From an uncultured Oscillospiraceae bacterium (GTDB lineage Bacteria; Bacillota; Clostridia; Oscillospirales; Oscillospiraceae): DNA of 34,794 bases. A program made the translations under genes and the position numbers. Numbering within the stretch: the stretch's first letter is position 1; every line of letters begins with the position of its first letter. The stretch lies in NCBI GenBank assembly GCA_944386055.1, contig CALWZP010000022.1:1-34794 (forward strand), given 5' to 3'. The notes under the pieces were generated by a model. The model saw only the letters and a program-made list of their open reading frames with translations, was not told where the DNA came from and ran no database searches. Shown piece after piece: positions 22,601 through 28,808 of the stretch.

Positions 22601-24050
22601 TCTCCACGGCCTCGGCCAGGGTGCCGGTCACCTCATTACCCTCGCTGTTGGTATAGGTGACCTCATCCATGGTCTTGGTGATCTCACGGCTGGAGAAGTG
22701 GGTCACGTTCCAGGTGACGGTCTTGTCCTTGGCCACAGTCTGGGTATCTTCCAGCGTCCGGGTGTCGCCGTCGATGTAGTAAATATAGACGGTATCATTT
22801 TCACTCGCACCGCTGGGAGCGTCCACGGTCACGGTGATGGTGGCATCCTCCGAAGCAGTCTGGTCAAACACCTCCACGCCGCGGGCGTCGGTGGCGGTGA
22901 AATCGTAGGTCACGCTGTTGGCTGTGGTCTTTTCAGAATCCACCGCGATGCTCAGGGTCACATCGGCGACGCTGCTGCCGTCGGTGGCTTTGGTGATGAT
23001 GGTATCCAGCGCCGCGTCGCTGATGGTCAGGGTGCCCACATTGGTCTTGATGGCCAGGCTGGAGACATTGGCTGCCTCCTTCACTGCGGTCAGCGCATCG
23101 CCGCCCACGGTGACGTTGGCGGTGGTGACATCCGAAGCGTTTTCCACCGCAGCATCCACGACGACCTGATTAGAACTGTCAGAGGGAACCGTCACACCGC
23201 CCACAGTGGCATCCACGGTGCCATCGGAAATATTACCGGAGCTCGGCTTGTCCACACCAATGGATCCTTTCGCGGTCACCGTCCAGGTACCGTCTTCTTC
23301 ATTGGCGTTGCTTTCATAATCCACCGGGACATAGGTGACATCGGAATTTTCGGGCTTTCCGTCCGGGTCAAAGCAGAAGGTGCCGCCCTTTACATAAATG
23401 CGGGCGGTGCCGTTTTTAAAATTGGCGTCGATGCAGTTGATGACATACTTGGCATAACCAGGCGCCTGTCCAGCAATCGTTTCAGCCTGTTCAAAGGTAC
23501 CGCCAAGGATGGTAAGCGAACCTTCCTGCACTTGAATAGCGGTGGTCGCACCGGTATAGGTGCCATTCTCGACAGTAACACTGCCGTTATTTGTTATATT
23601 GATGCCATAGGAATTGTTGTTGCCGGCTTCCACATCGATAGTACCGTTACCGTTACCAGTAATTTTTACATCTGCTCCAGAAACTACAAAGAAGCACAGA
23701 GTATACCAAATCTCTGGCTCATTTTCTCCCGGAATCTTTTTCGAATCCCAAGAGATTTCATGAGAGTCCAGATCCAATGTAATATCACTGGTCACAGTGA
23801 TAACACTTCTGATTGGAGCGTCCTCCACCTCCTCTTCATCCATCGCATACAATGGATCAAGGGTCACATCTGCAAGCAGTTTTATTGTGTCACCATCCTG
23901 TGCATTGTCAAATGCGGCCTGCAAAGTGGGATAACCTGTGCCGTTCACTTCGGCCACATTAGCCTCCGCCCCCACCGCCAGCGCCGACGCGGGCAGAAGG
24001 GACAGCACCATGGCCGCCGCCATGAGGATGGACAGGAAACGTTTTTTCAT
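19698..24050 (-). CDS. Large SLH-domain cell-surface protein with beta-helix-like repeats
   Basis: 1450-residue exported protein, non-covalently held at the wall by C-terminal SLH domains. ATG 24048-24050 with AAAGGAG upstream. Signal peptide at residues 1-25 (KKRFLSILMAAAMVLSLLP, ALA cleavage). Residues about 30-1100 are rich in Asn, Thr, Val and Gly, with recurring units of the kind GYTTLAAAIAGAENGDTIVL, TLTIDGQNYTIT, NITNNGSVTVENGTYTG, as in right-handed beta-helix (pectate-lyase-like) adhesins. A Bacterial-repeat domain (VTVSPSRASYNQTVTITVTPDEGYELS) precedes the end. Three SLH repeats occupy about 1268-1450: FTDVSVDDWFYDMVEYVYDN, YTDVSSGDWYYNAVRWATSA and FSDSGEISGWALTAMNWAVD. No catalytic signature was identified, so adhesin or glycan binding is inferred. 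Monocistronic from the promoter at 24117. Confidence 0.9.
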   Translation of the reverse strand: MKKRFLSILMAAAMVLSLLPASALAVGAEANVAEVNGTGYPTLQAAFDNAQDGDTIKLLADVTLDPLYAMDEEEVEDAPIRSVITVTSDITLDLDSHEISWDSKKIPGENEPEIWYTLCFFVVSGADVKITGNGNGTIDVEAGNNNSYGINITNNGSVTVENGTYTGATTAIQVQEGSLTILGGTFEQAETIAGQAPGYAKYVINCIDANFKNGTARIYVKGGTFCFDPDGKPENSDVTYVPVDYESNANEEDGTWTVTAKGSIGVDKPSSGNISDGTVDATVGGVTVPSDSSNQVVVDAAVENASDVTTANVTVGGDALTAVKEAANVSSLAIKTNVGTLTISDAALDTIITKATDGSSVADVTLSIAVDSEKTTANSVTYDFTATDARGVEVFDQTASEDATITVTVDAPSGASENDTVYIYYIDGDTRTLEDTQTVAKDKTVTWNVTHFSSREITKTMDEVTYTNSEGNEVTGTLAEAVENAKDETTITLLRNVQLTAGETVGSRSGAINISGNKTLTIDGQNYTITASNGFDQDTGTSWAAVGNHHVINIENGAAVTLQNLIIDGEWNATADTSGSENFNAARSGINVWQNENATVMLNNVTVKNCSTYAVTVNDSTVEATNLKTEGNNWGVNIDADGTLTIGGENTSIGETSSIVYENVTPVTGTLTVNGGTYQNIVIKAENQGESNSGTVILNDGSFNGITTEGNGTTNVGGDDNIVTVRGGSYTVVNESSSDGVNYAAVGSLLDEGCKLVTGEDGSSAVAPSDDSVASIGSKGYTTLAAAIAGAENGDTIVLEQDITGMEQITSGTISSTLLTIPDNMELTIVGNGKKIEITLPQDEDSFRGRDQAISVGSTKNSTAVLTLDNVDLTIAGLTNPKAISSTNTDTAYGDAIDMWGTLNITNGSAIVISGVTSAFTMQGGENAKVNIDNSSVTTNSINGNFSNGGIWEIANGSVVSINDCDTHGLSVETVKIDGSTVTVDGAKYTGLYGTTIEIVNGASVTVQNCGTSLDGTSYDDKGAVQLKEVAGETSTLTVTGSTLSLDNNANGAESGEQSIYIGNGTADISSDATVTGELVYAAATGDTYRIIYTVNGETYYTVSAEATGAEGAKTITYTAPADPTDLGSYRFDGWDYGNVTVSGPDASGNVTITVDSPDPTNNTYTFAADLTYTGGSSGGSTRYAVTAPSNVSNGAVTVSPSRASYNQTVTITVTPDEGYELSSLTVTDRNGSTISLTKVSDTRYTFTMPRSAVTISASFAEEQLVSSLPFTDVSVDDWFYDMVEYVYDNGIMTGTSGTTFEPNATLTRAMMATVLWAMEGNPTAGSGSYTDVSSGDWYYNAVRWATSAGVVNGVGDNTFAPNDPLTREQMAVMLYAYAVYKGYDTAASTAAESFSDSGEISGWALTAMNWAVDNGLLGGKPGNLLDPTGSATRAEIATILRNFCENIVK

Positions 24051-24116
24051 AAGATCCTCTCCTTTGTCAAAATATCTTTTTCAGGATTTCCGAGGATATT
24101 TTGCGCGTATGGTATG

Positions 24117-24145
24117 ATTATACACTACTTATAGGGCATAGTCAA
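24117..24145 (-). promoter_or_regulatory. Sigma-A promoter of the SLH gene
   Basis: On the minus strand TTGACT (complement of 24140-24145), 17 bases, then TATAAT (complement of 24117-24122). This is among the best promoters in the window, 67 bases before the ATG. It points away from the HTH gene at 24183, so that protein could control it. Confidence 0.85.
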
Positions 24146-24182
24146 TATGTTGGGTATGCTACGATTCTCTCCGGTGGTAAAC

Positions 24183-24389
24183 ATGATCAGTTATCGTCCC
24201 TTTTACGAGACACTGTTCCGGAAAAATGTGACCGAATATCACCTCATTTTCAAGCAGGGCATCACCGCCAACACTCTCCACCGCATGAAGCACGGAAAGG
24301 CCATCACCACCACGACGCAGAACACGCTGTGCGAGGTGCTGGACTGCCGGGTGGAGGACATTCTGGAGTATGTCCCCGACGAGGGATAG
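24183..24389 (+). CDS. Small HTH protein (XRE / HTH_26 type)
   Basis: 68 residues from ATG 24183-24185, chosen because it begins at the family start MISYRPFYETLF; an ATG at 24147 would add 12 unrelated residues. The ribosome site (GGTGG, seven bases upstream) is weak. A single HTH domain fills the protein: TEYHLIFKQGITANTLHRMK, then TTTTQNTLCEVLDCRVEDILEYVP. This short repressor type is common in Firmicutes. It is divergent from the SLH gene with about 130 bases between the starts, which contain the SLH promoter, so local control is plausible. Own -10/-35 not clear. Followed by two strong hairpins. Confidence 0.83.
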   Translation: MISYRPFYETLFRKNVTEYHLIFKQGITANTLHRMKHGKAITTTTQNTLCEVLDCRVEDILEYVPDEG

Positions 24390-24407
24390 CCCGTCTCCAG
24401 GACAACT

Positions 24408-24456
24408 GGTATTCCCCCAGGGGGGGAATACCAAGGCGGGCGCGCCCGCCTTGGTA
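24408..24456 (+). terminator. Tandem hairpins after the small HTH gene
   Basis: First hairpin: GGTATTCCCCC (24408-24418) with GGGGGAATACC (24422-24432). Second: a 28-bp perfect palindrome at 24429-24456 (left half TACCAAGGCGGGCG). They overlap by four bases, so they compete. No T-run follows, which is atypical; they may mark RNA processing or a repeat element rather than a classical terminator. Confidence 0.5.
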
Positions 24457-24682
24457 CATCAATTATAACATGGCCCAGACCCGTTTGCAACAGAAATGTT
24501 TCCAAAACCTGTTTTTTCGACCCGCCGGGGTCCCGAAAAAGGGGCCTTCGGCGGATTTGTTTTTACCTTTTTGTATATGCTCGAAAACAAACCGGCTCTT
24601 CTCTCCGTCCTCCGCCGGCGCTATGATAAGGAACAGAGCGGCGGCGGACCGCCGCCCATTCTGTTTTCAGGGGGAATCTTTC

Positions 24683-25684
24683 ATGACTGACCGCGTATTG
24701 GGCGCCGGTCTCACCGTATCCTCGGTGGGCCTGGGCTGTATGGGCTTCAGCCACGCCTACGGCGCGCCCACCGGCGAGGAGGAGGCCGTCCGGGCCATCC
24801 GGGCCGCCTTTGATCTGGGCTATACCCTGTTCGACACCGCCGAGGTCTACGGCACCCAGGACGACCCCCACGCCAACGAACGGCTGGTGGGCCGCGCGCT
24901 GCGGGACATCCGGGACCGGGTGCAGATCGTCAGCAAATTCGGCATCCGCTTCGACATGACCAGCCCGTCGGTGAACAAGCCGCTGATCCCCGACGCCCGG
25001 CCCGAGGTCATCCGGGCCTCGGTGGAGGGCTCGCTGAAGCGGCTGGGCACCGACCGCATCGACCTGTATTTCCAGCACCGCATGGACCCGCGGGTGCCCC
25101 CCGAGGAGGTGGCCGGGACAATGGCCGACCTGATCCGGGAGGGGAAGATCCTCCACTGGGGCATTTCAGAGGCCAGCGAGGACTATCTCCGCCGGGTCCA
25201 CGCCGTGTGCCCCGTGACGGCGGTGGAAAACCGCTATTCCATGATGGCCCGGCAGTATGAGGCGCTGTTCCCCGCGCTGGAGGAGCTGGGAGTCGGCCTT
25301 GTGGCCTTCTCGCCCATGGCCAACGGGTTTTTGACCGGCGCCTATGGAAAGGACGCCAGCTTTGACCCCAAGCTGGACTACCGCAGCAACATGCCCCAGT
25401 TCACGCCGGAGGCGGTGGAGGAGAACCGGGAGCTTCTGGCTCTGCTGCGCGGCCTGGCGGAGGAGAAGGGGGCCACCCCGGCCCAGATCTCCCTGGCCTG
25501 GATGCTGTGCAAAAAGCCCTGGATCGTCCCCATCCCCGGCACCCGGAAGGTGGAGCGGATGCGGGAGAACGCCGGGGCGGCGGAGATCGTCCTCACCCCG
25601 GAGGAAGTGGTCCGGCTGGACCGGGCGCTGGACGCCGTGCCCATGTCCGCCGTGTTCGGCGGCAGCAGAATCTCCGAACGCTGA
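24683..25684 (+). CDS. Aldo/keto reductase
   Basis: 333-residue cytoplasmic NADP(H)-dependent oxidoreductase with a TIM barrel. ATG 24683-24685 with AGGGGG about nine bases upstream. Catalytic tetrad positions are all visible: Asp and Tyr in LFDTAEVYG, Lys in VSKFG, and His in LYFQHRMD. Cofactor-loop residues lie in the C-terminal IPGTRKVERMRENAGA, and VGLGCMGFSH marks the start of strand 1 in the group of YajO/AKR13-like enzymes. The substrate cannot be told from sequence. A GCGGCGG/CCGCCGC hairpin lies just upstream of the ribosome site. Single-gene unit ending in a bidirectional terminator. Confidence 0.93.
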   Translation: MTDRVLGAGLTVSSVGLGCMGFSHAYGAPTGEEEAVRAIRAAFDLGYTLFDTAEVYGTQDDPHANERLVGRALRDIRDRVQIVSKFGIRFDMTSPSVNKPLIPDARPEVIRASVEGSLKRLGTDRIDLYFQHRMDPRVPPEEVAGTMADLIREGKILHWGISEASEDYLRRVHAVCPVTAVENRYSMMARQYEALFPALEELGVGLVAFSPMANGFLTGAYGKDASFDPKLDYRSNMPQFTPEAVEENRELLALLRGLAEEKGATPAQISLAWMLCKKPWIVPIPGTRKVERMRENAGAAEIVLTPEEVVRLDRALDAVPMSAVFGGSRISER

Positions 25685-25738
25685 GAAAAAGCGGAGGCGG
25701 AGGCTTACCTTTCGTAAGTCTCCGCCTCCGCTTTTTCA
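25684..25738. terminator. Bidirectional terminator
   Basis: AAAAAGCGGAGGCGGAG (from 25686) pairs with CTCCGCCTCCGCTTTTT (to 25735), inner arms CTTAC/GTAAG. It has A5 on the left and T5 on the right, so it serves both the aldo/keto reductase (plus) and the HAD-TsaC gene (minus), whose stop codon lies at its edge. Confidence 0.92.
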
Positions 25739-27055
25739 CGGGATACATCCACGGATCGACGATGTCTCTGCCAGTGGGCCGGCCACCCGCTCCAGGTCCG
25801 CCCGGCTCAGGCCGCCCTGGCGCAGGATGCGGGGGGGAGACACCGTCAGGTCCACGATGGTGGACTCCACCCCCACGGTACAAACGCCGCCGTCCAGCAC
25901 GGCATCTATCCGCCCGCCCAGGGCCGAGATCGTCTCCGCCGCCGACTTGGGGCTGGGCTGTCCCGACAGGTTGGCGGAGGGGGCGGCCAGGGGGCGGCCC
26001 AGCCGGGTGAGCAGCTGCAGGGTCACCGGGTGATCGGGGCAGCGCACCCCCTGGGTGGCCCCTCCGGCGTTCACCACCGGGGGCAGGATCCCGTTTCCCC
26101 ACAGGATCATGGTCAGCGGCCCCGGCCAGAACGCCCGGGCCAGGTCATAGGCCAAGGGCGGGATGTCCCGGCAGACCGTCTCCGCCATCCCCATGCCGTC
26201 CACCAGAACATTCAGGGGTTTGCGCTCCGGCCGCCCCTTGGCGGCGTAGATCCCCTCCACCGCCCCGGCCTGGGCGGCGTCCGCCGCCAGGCCGTACACC
26301 GTCTCGGTGGGGACGGCCACCAGGCCGCCGGTGCGCAGGATGTCCGCGGCCCGGCCGGTCTCCTCCGGCCCCAGCAGCCGGGTCTCCGTCACCCGGGCGC
26401 CGCTGAGCACCAGCTGGGACAGCTCCTCCGGCCGGGAGATCAGCACCCCGGCGCCCTCCGTCTCCAGCTCCCGGCGGGAGCGGAAGCCCCACAGCACGCC
26501 GCAGCTGGCCAGCCCGCCGCTGCGGGCGGTGCGGATGTCCACATCGCTGTCCCCCACAAACAGGGTGTGCGCCCGGTCCGCCCCCAGGCGGTCCATCAGG
26601 GCCCACAGCAGGGTGGGGTCCGGCTTCACCGGCGCCCCCTCCACCGCCCCCTGCACCTGACAGAACAGACCGGGGAAATAGCGCTCCACCACCGCCTGGG
26701 CCATGGGGTGGGCCTTATTGGACAGCACCGCGGTGACCACCCCCGCCTCCCGCAGGGCGCGCACCGCGTCCGCCACCCCGGGGTAGGGGGCGGTCTTGTC
26801 CTCCTTATGGGCGTCATACCGCCGGGAGAACTCCGACAGAACCTCGGAGAGCAGGGCCGGGGTACGGAACTTCTCCGGGGTGAACCGCTCCACCAGCCGG
26901 GGGATCCCGCTGCCCACAAAGGTCTTGTACTCCTCCGCCGTGTGCTCCGGCCAGCCCCGGCGCCGGCACACCCAGTTGCCCGCGTCCGCCAGGTCGTCGA
27001 TGGTGTTCAGCAGCGTGCCGTCCAGATCAAAGATCACATGGGGATAGAAAAGCAT
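25736..27055 (-). CDS. Fusion: HAD phosphatase (Gph-like) + L-threonylcarbamoyladenylate synthase (TsaC/YrdC)
   Basis: 439 residues in one open frame. Residues 1-215 are a HAD phosphatase of the phosphoglycolate-phosphatase type: nucleophile Asp10 and acid Asp12 in FDLDGTLLN, LSNKAHP (motif II), a Lys in APVKPDP, and GDSDVDIRTA (motif IV). Residues about 225-420 are a YrdC domain: ILRTGGLVAVPTETVYGLA, the KGRPERKPL substrate loop, FWPGPLTMIL, GVRCPDHP and APSANLSGQPSP. This is the short form, without the Sua5 C-terminal domain, and makes threonylcarbamoyl-AMP for the t6A modification of tRNA. No ribosome site precedes the YrdC part (nearest GTG, 26390-26392). It starts three bases after prfA, a common neighbour of tsaC. 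Whether the phosphatase serves t6A chemistry or mere housekeeping is unknown. Confidence 0.9.
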   Translation of the reverse strand: MLFYPHVIFDLDGTLLNTIDDLADAGNWVCRRRGWPEHTAEEYKTFVGSGIPRLVERFTPEKFRTPALLSEVLSEFSRRYDAHKEDKTAPYPGVADAVRALREAGVVTAVLSNKAHPMAQAVVERYFPGLFCQVQGAVEGAPVKPDPTLLWALMDRLGADRAHTLFVGDSDVDIRTARSGGLASCGVLWGFRSRRELETEGAGVLISRPEELSQLVLSGARVTETRLLGPEETGRAADILRTGGLVAVPTETVYGLAADAAQAGAVEGIYAAKGRPERKPLNVLVDGMGMAETVCRDIPPLAYDLARAFWPGPLTMILWGNGILPPVVNAGGATQGVRCPDHPVTLQLLTRLGRPLAAPSANLSGQPSPKSAAETISALGGRIDAVLDGGVCTVGVESTIVDLTVSPPRILRQGGLSRADLERVAGPLAETSSIRGCIP

Positions 27056-27058
27056 GGC

Positions 27059-28120
27059 TCACTCCTCCTGCTGCTGCAGCCGCTGGGCCTGGTCGGCGGC
27101 GGACAGGGCGTCGATGATCTCGTCCAGGTCCCCGTCCATCACGCCGTCGATCTTGTACAGGGTCAGGCCGATGCGGTGGTCGGTGACCCGGCCCTGGGGG
27201 AAGTTATAGGTGCGGATGCGCTCGTTGCGCATGCCGGTGCCCACCTGGCTGCGGCGCTGGGCGGAGAACTCCCCGCTCACCCGCTGCTGCTCCTGCTCGT
27301 ACAGCAGGGAGGCCAGGATGCGCATGGCCTTGTCCCGGTTCTGGAACTGGCTGCGCTCCTGCTGGCACTCCACCACCGTGCCGGTGGGCCTGTGGATGAG
27401 GCGCACGGCGGAGGAGGTCTTGTTCACATGCTGCCCCCCGGCGCCCGAGGCGCGGAACACCTGCATCTCCACATCGGCGGGGTCCAGGTGCACCTCCACC
27501 GGCTCCAGCTCGGGCAGCACCGCCACCGTGGCGGTGGAGGTGTGCACCCGCCCGCCCGACTCGGTCTCTGGCACCCGCTGCACCCGGTGGACCCCGCTCT
27601 CATACTTCAGCCGGGCGTACGCCCCCTCCCCCTCCACGGTGAGGGAGATCTCCTTCAGGCCGCCCAGCTCGGTCTCGCTGGCGCTGTTCACCTCGGTGCG
27701 CCAGCCCCGCTTCTCGGCGTACATGGCATACATGCGGTACAGGGAGTGGGCGAACAGCGCCGCCTCCTCACCCCCCACCCCGGCCCGGATCTCCAGGATG
27801 ACATTCCGGTGGTCGTCGGGGTCCCGGGGCAGGAGGAGCAGCTTCAGCTCCTGCTCCAGGGCCGGGATGGCCTCCTGGGCGGCCTGATACTCCTCCCGGG
27901 CCAGCTCCCGCATCTCCGGGTCGTTCAGCAGCGCACGGGCCTGCTCCCGGCTCTCCAGCGCCTGGCAGTAGGTACGGAAGGTCTCCACCAGGGGCTGCAG
28001 CTCCGCCTGCTCCTTGTTCAGCCGGGCCACCAGGGCGGGGTCCTCATAGGTCTCCGGCGCGGCCAGCCGCGCCTCGATCTGACTGTATTTTGACTCGATA
28101 TCCCGCAGCTTTTCCAGCAT
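27059..28120 (-). CDS. prfA: Peptide chain release factor 1
   Basis: 353 residues, ends translation at UAA and UAG. The tripeptide that reads the stop codon appears as Pro184-Glu185-Thr186 in RVPETES (PxT class, thus RF1, not RF2), and GGQ at 228-230 in SGAGGQHVNKTSSAVR. The AGVGGEEAALFA segment of domain 2 is also typical. ATG 28118-28120 with GGGGGGAGGAG just upstream. Lies third in a four-gene minus-strand unit (ABC-F, YdcF, prfA, HAD-TsaC). The usual prmC methyltransferase gene is not beside it; its place downstream is taken by the fused gene. Confidence 0.96.
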   Translation of the reverse strand: MLEKLRDIESKYSQIEARLAAPETYEDPALVARLNKEQAELQPLVETFRTYCQALESREQARALLNDPEMRELAREEYQAAQEAIPALEQELKLLLLPRDPDDHRNVILEIRAGVGGEEAALFAHSLYRMYAMYAEKRGWRTEVNSASETELGGLKEISLTVEGEGAYARLKYESGVHRVQRVPETESGGRVHTSTATVAVLPELEPVEVHLDPADVEMQVFRASGAGGQHVNKTSSAVRLIHRPTGTVVECQQERSQFQNRDKAMRILASLLYEQEQQRVSGEFSAQRRSQVGTGMRNERIRTYNFPQGRVTDHRIGLTLYKIDGVMDGDLDEIIDALSAADQAQRLQQQEE

Positions 28121-28157
28121 GCTCCTCCCCCCTTTCCCTCTGATTTTTCAGTCCGGG

Positions 28158-28784
28158 TCATCTGTCCAGCAGGAATGACTTCACCAGCGCCATCGGCTCC
28201 CGTATGTACATATACAGCAGGGAGGGCAGATGGCTGCTGGGGGCGGCCAGGGTGGACACCTGCTCGAACCCGGCCCGTTCCGCCAGCAGCCTGGCCCGGG
28301 CCAGGTGGAAGCCGTTGGACACGATGACCACGCCCTCCCCCGGCTCCAGGTCCTCCTCCTCCAGCAGCGCCATGGTATAGCGCAGGTTCTGGTCAGTGTT
28401 GTGGGACTGATCCTCCAGCAGGAGCTGCTCCTCCGGCACCCCGGCATCTATGAGATAGTCCGCCATGGCCCGGGCCTCGGTGGTGGGCTCGTTGGGCCCC
28501 TGGCCGCCGGACACCACGATGGTGAGACCGGGATGCTCCTCCCAGTAATCCAGCGCCTCCTCCAGCCGGTCCCGGAGCAGGACAGAAGGCCCCTGCTCCT
28601 CCACCTTGCAGCCCAGCACGATCATGACCTGGGGTTCCCCCTGGATCTGATCCCGGCTGCCCCACAGCACCGCCCCCAGCAGGGCAGAAAAGGCCACCGC
28701 ACCCGCCAGCACCAGGGCGATCAGCACCCGCAGCCAGATGCACGGGCGCCGGCCGGTATAGGACTGATAGGCTCTGCGTCTCAT
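28158..28784 (-). CDS. YdcF-like DUF218 membrane protein
   Basis: 208 residues, one N-terminal membrane segment (WLRVLIALVLAGAVAFSALL) with the domain outside. The DUF218 fold shows VMIVLGCKVEEQGPS, LRDRLEEALDYWEEHPGLTIVVSGGQG, EARAMADYLIDAGVPEEQLLLED, SHNTDQNLRYTM and VIVSNGFHLARARLLAERAG, including the conserved SGG, E, S-T and H residues. Proteins of this family (YdcF, SanA, ElyC) act in envelope integrity or bind S-adenosylmethionine; the exact role here is unknown. AGGGAGGAG precedes the ATG. Lies between ABC-F and prfA genes in one operon, 24 bases after the first. Confidence 0.9.
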   Translation of the reverse strand: MRRRAYQSYTGRRPCIWLRVLIALVLAGAVAFSALLGAVLWGSRDQIQGEPQVMIVLGCKVEEQGPSVLLRDRLEEALDYWEEHPGLTIVVSGGQGPNEPTTEARAMADYLIDAGVPEEQLLLEDQSHNTDQNLRYTMALLEEEDLEPGEGVVIVSNGFHLARARLLAERAGFEQVSTLAAPSSHLPSLLYMYIREPMALVKSFLLDR

Positions 28785-28808
28785 GTTGTCTCCTCCCTTG
28801 ACAGGGGA

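Noticed and set aside
19524-24134. A 1536-codon open frame on the plus strand opposite the SLH gene
   Set aside because: It has no ribosome site, signal or recognisable domain. It arises because the repetitive Thr/Val/Asn-rich SLH gene seldom has stop-forming codons on the opposite strand. The minus-strand frame has a signal peptide, SLH domains, a promoter and a ribosome site.
26390-26392. GTG as an independent start of the TsaC part
   Set aside because: No Shine-Dalgarno sequence lies within 15 bases upstream and the frame is continuous with the HAD domain, so a fusion is preferred.
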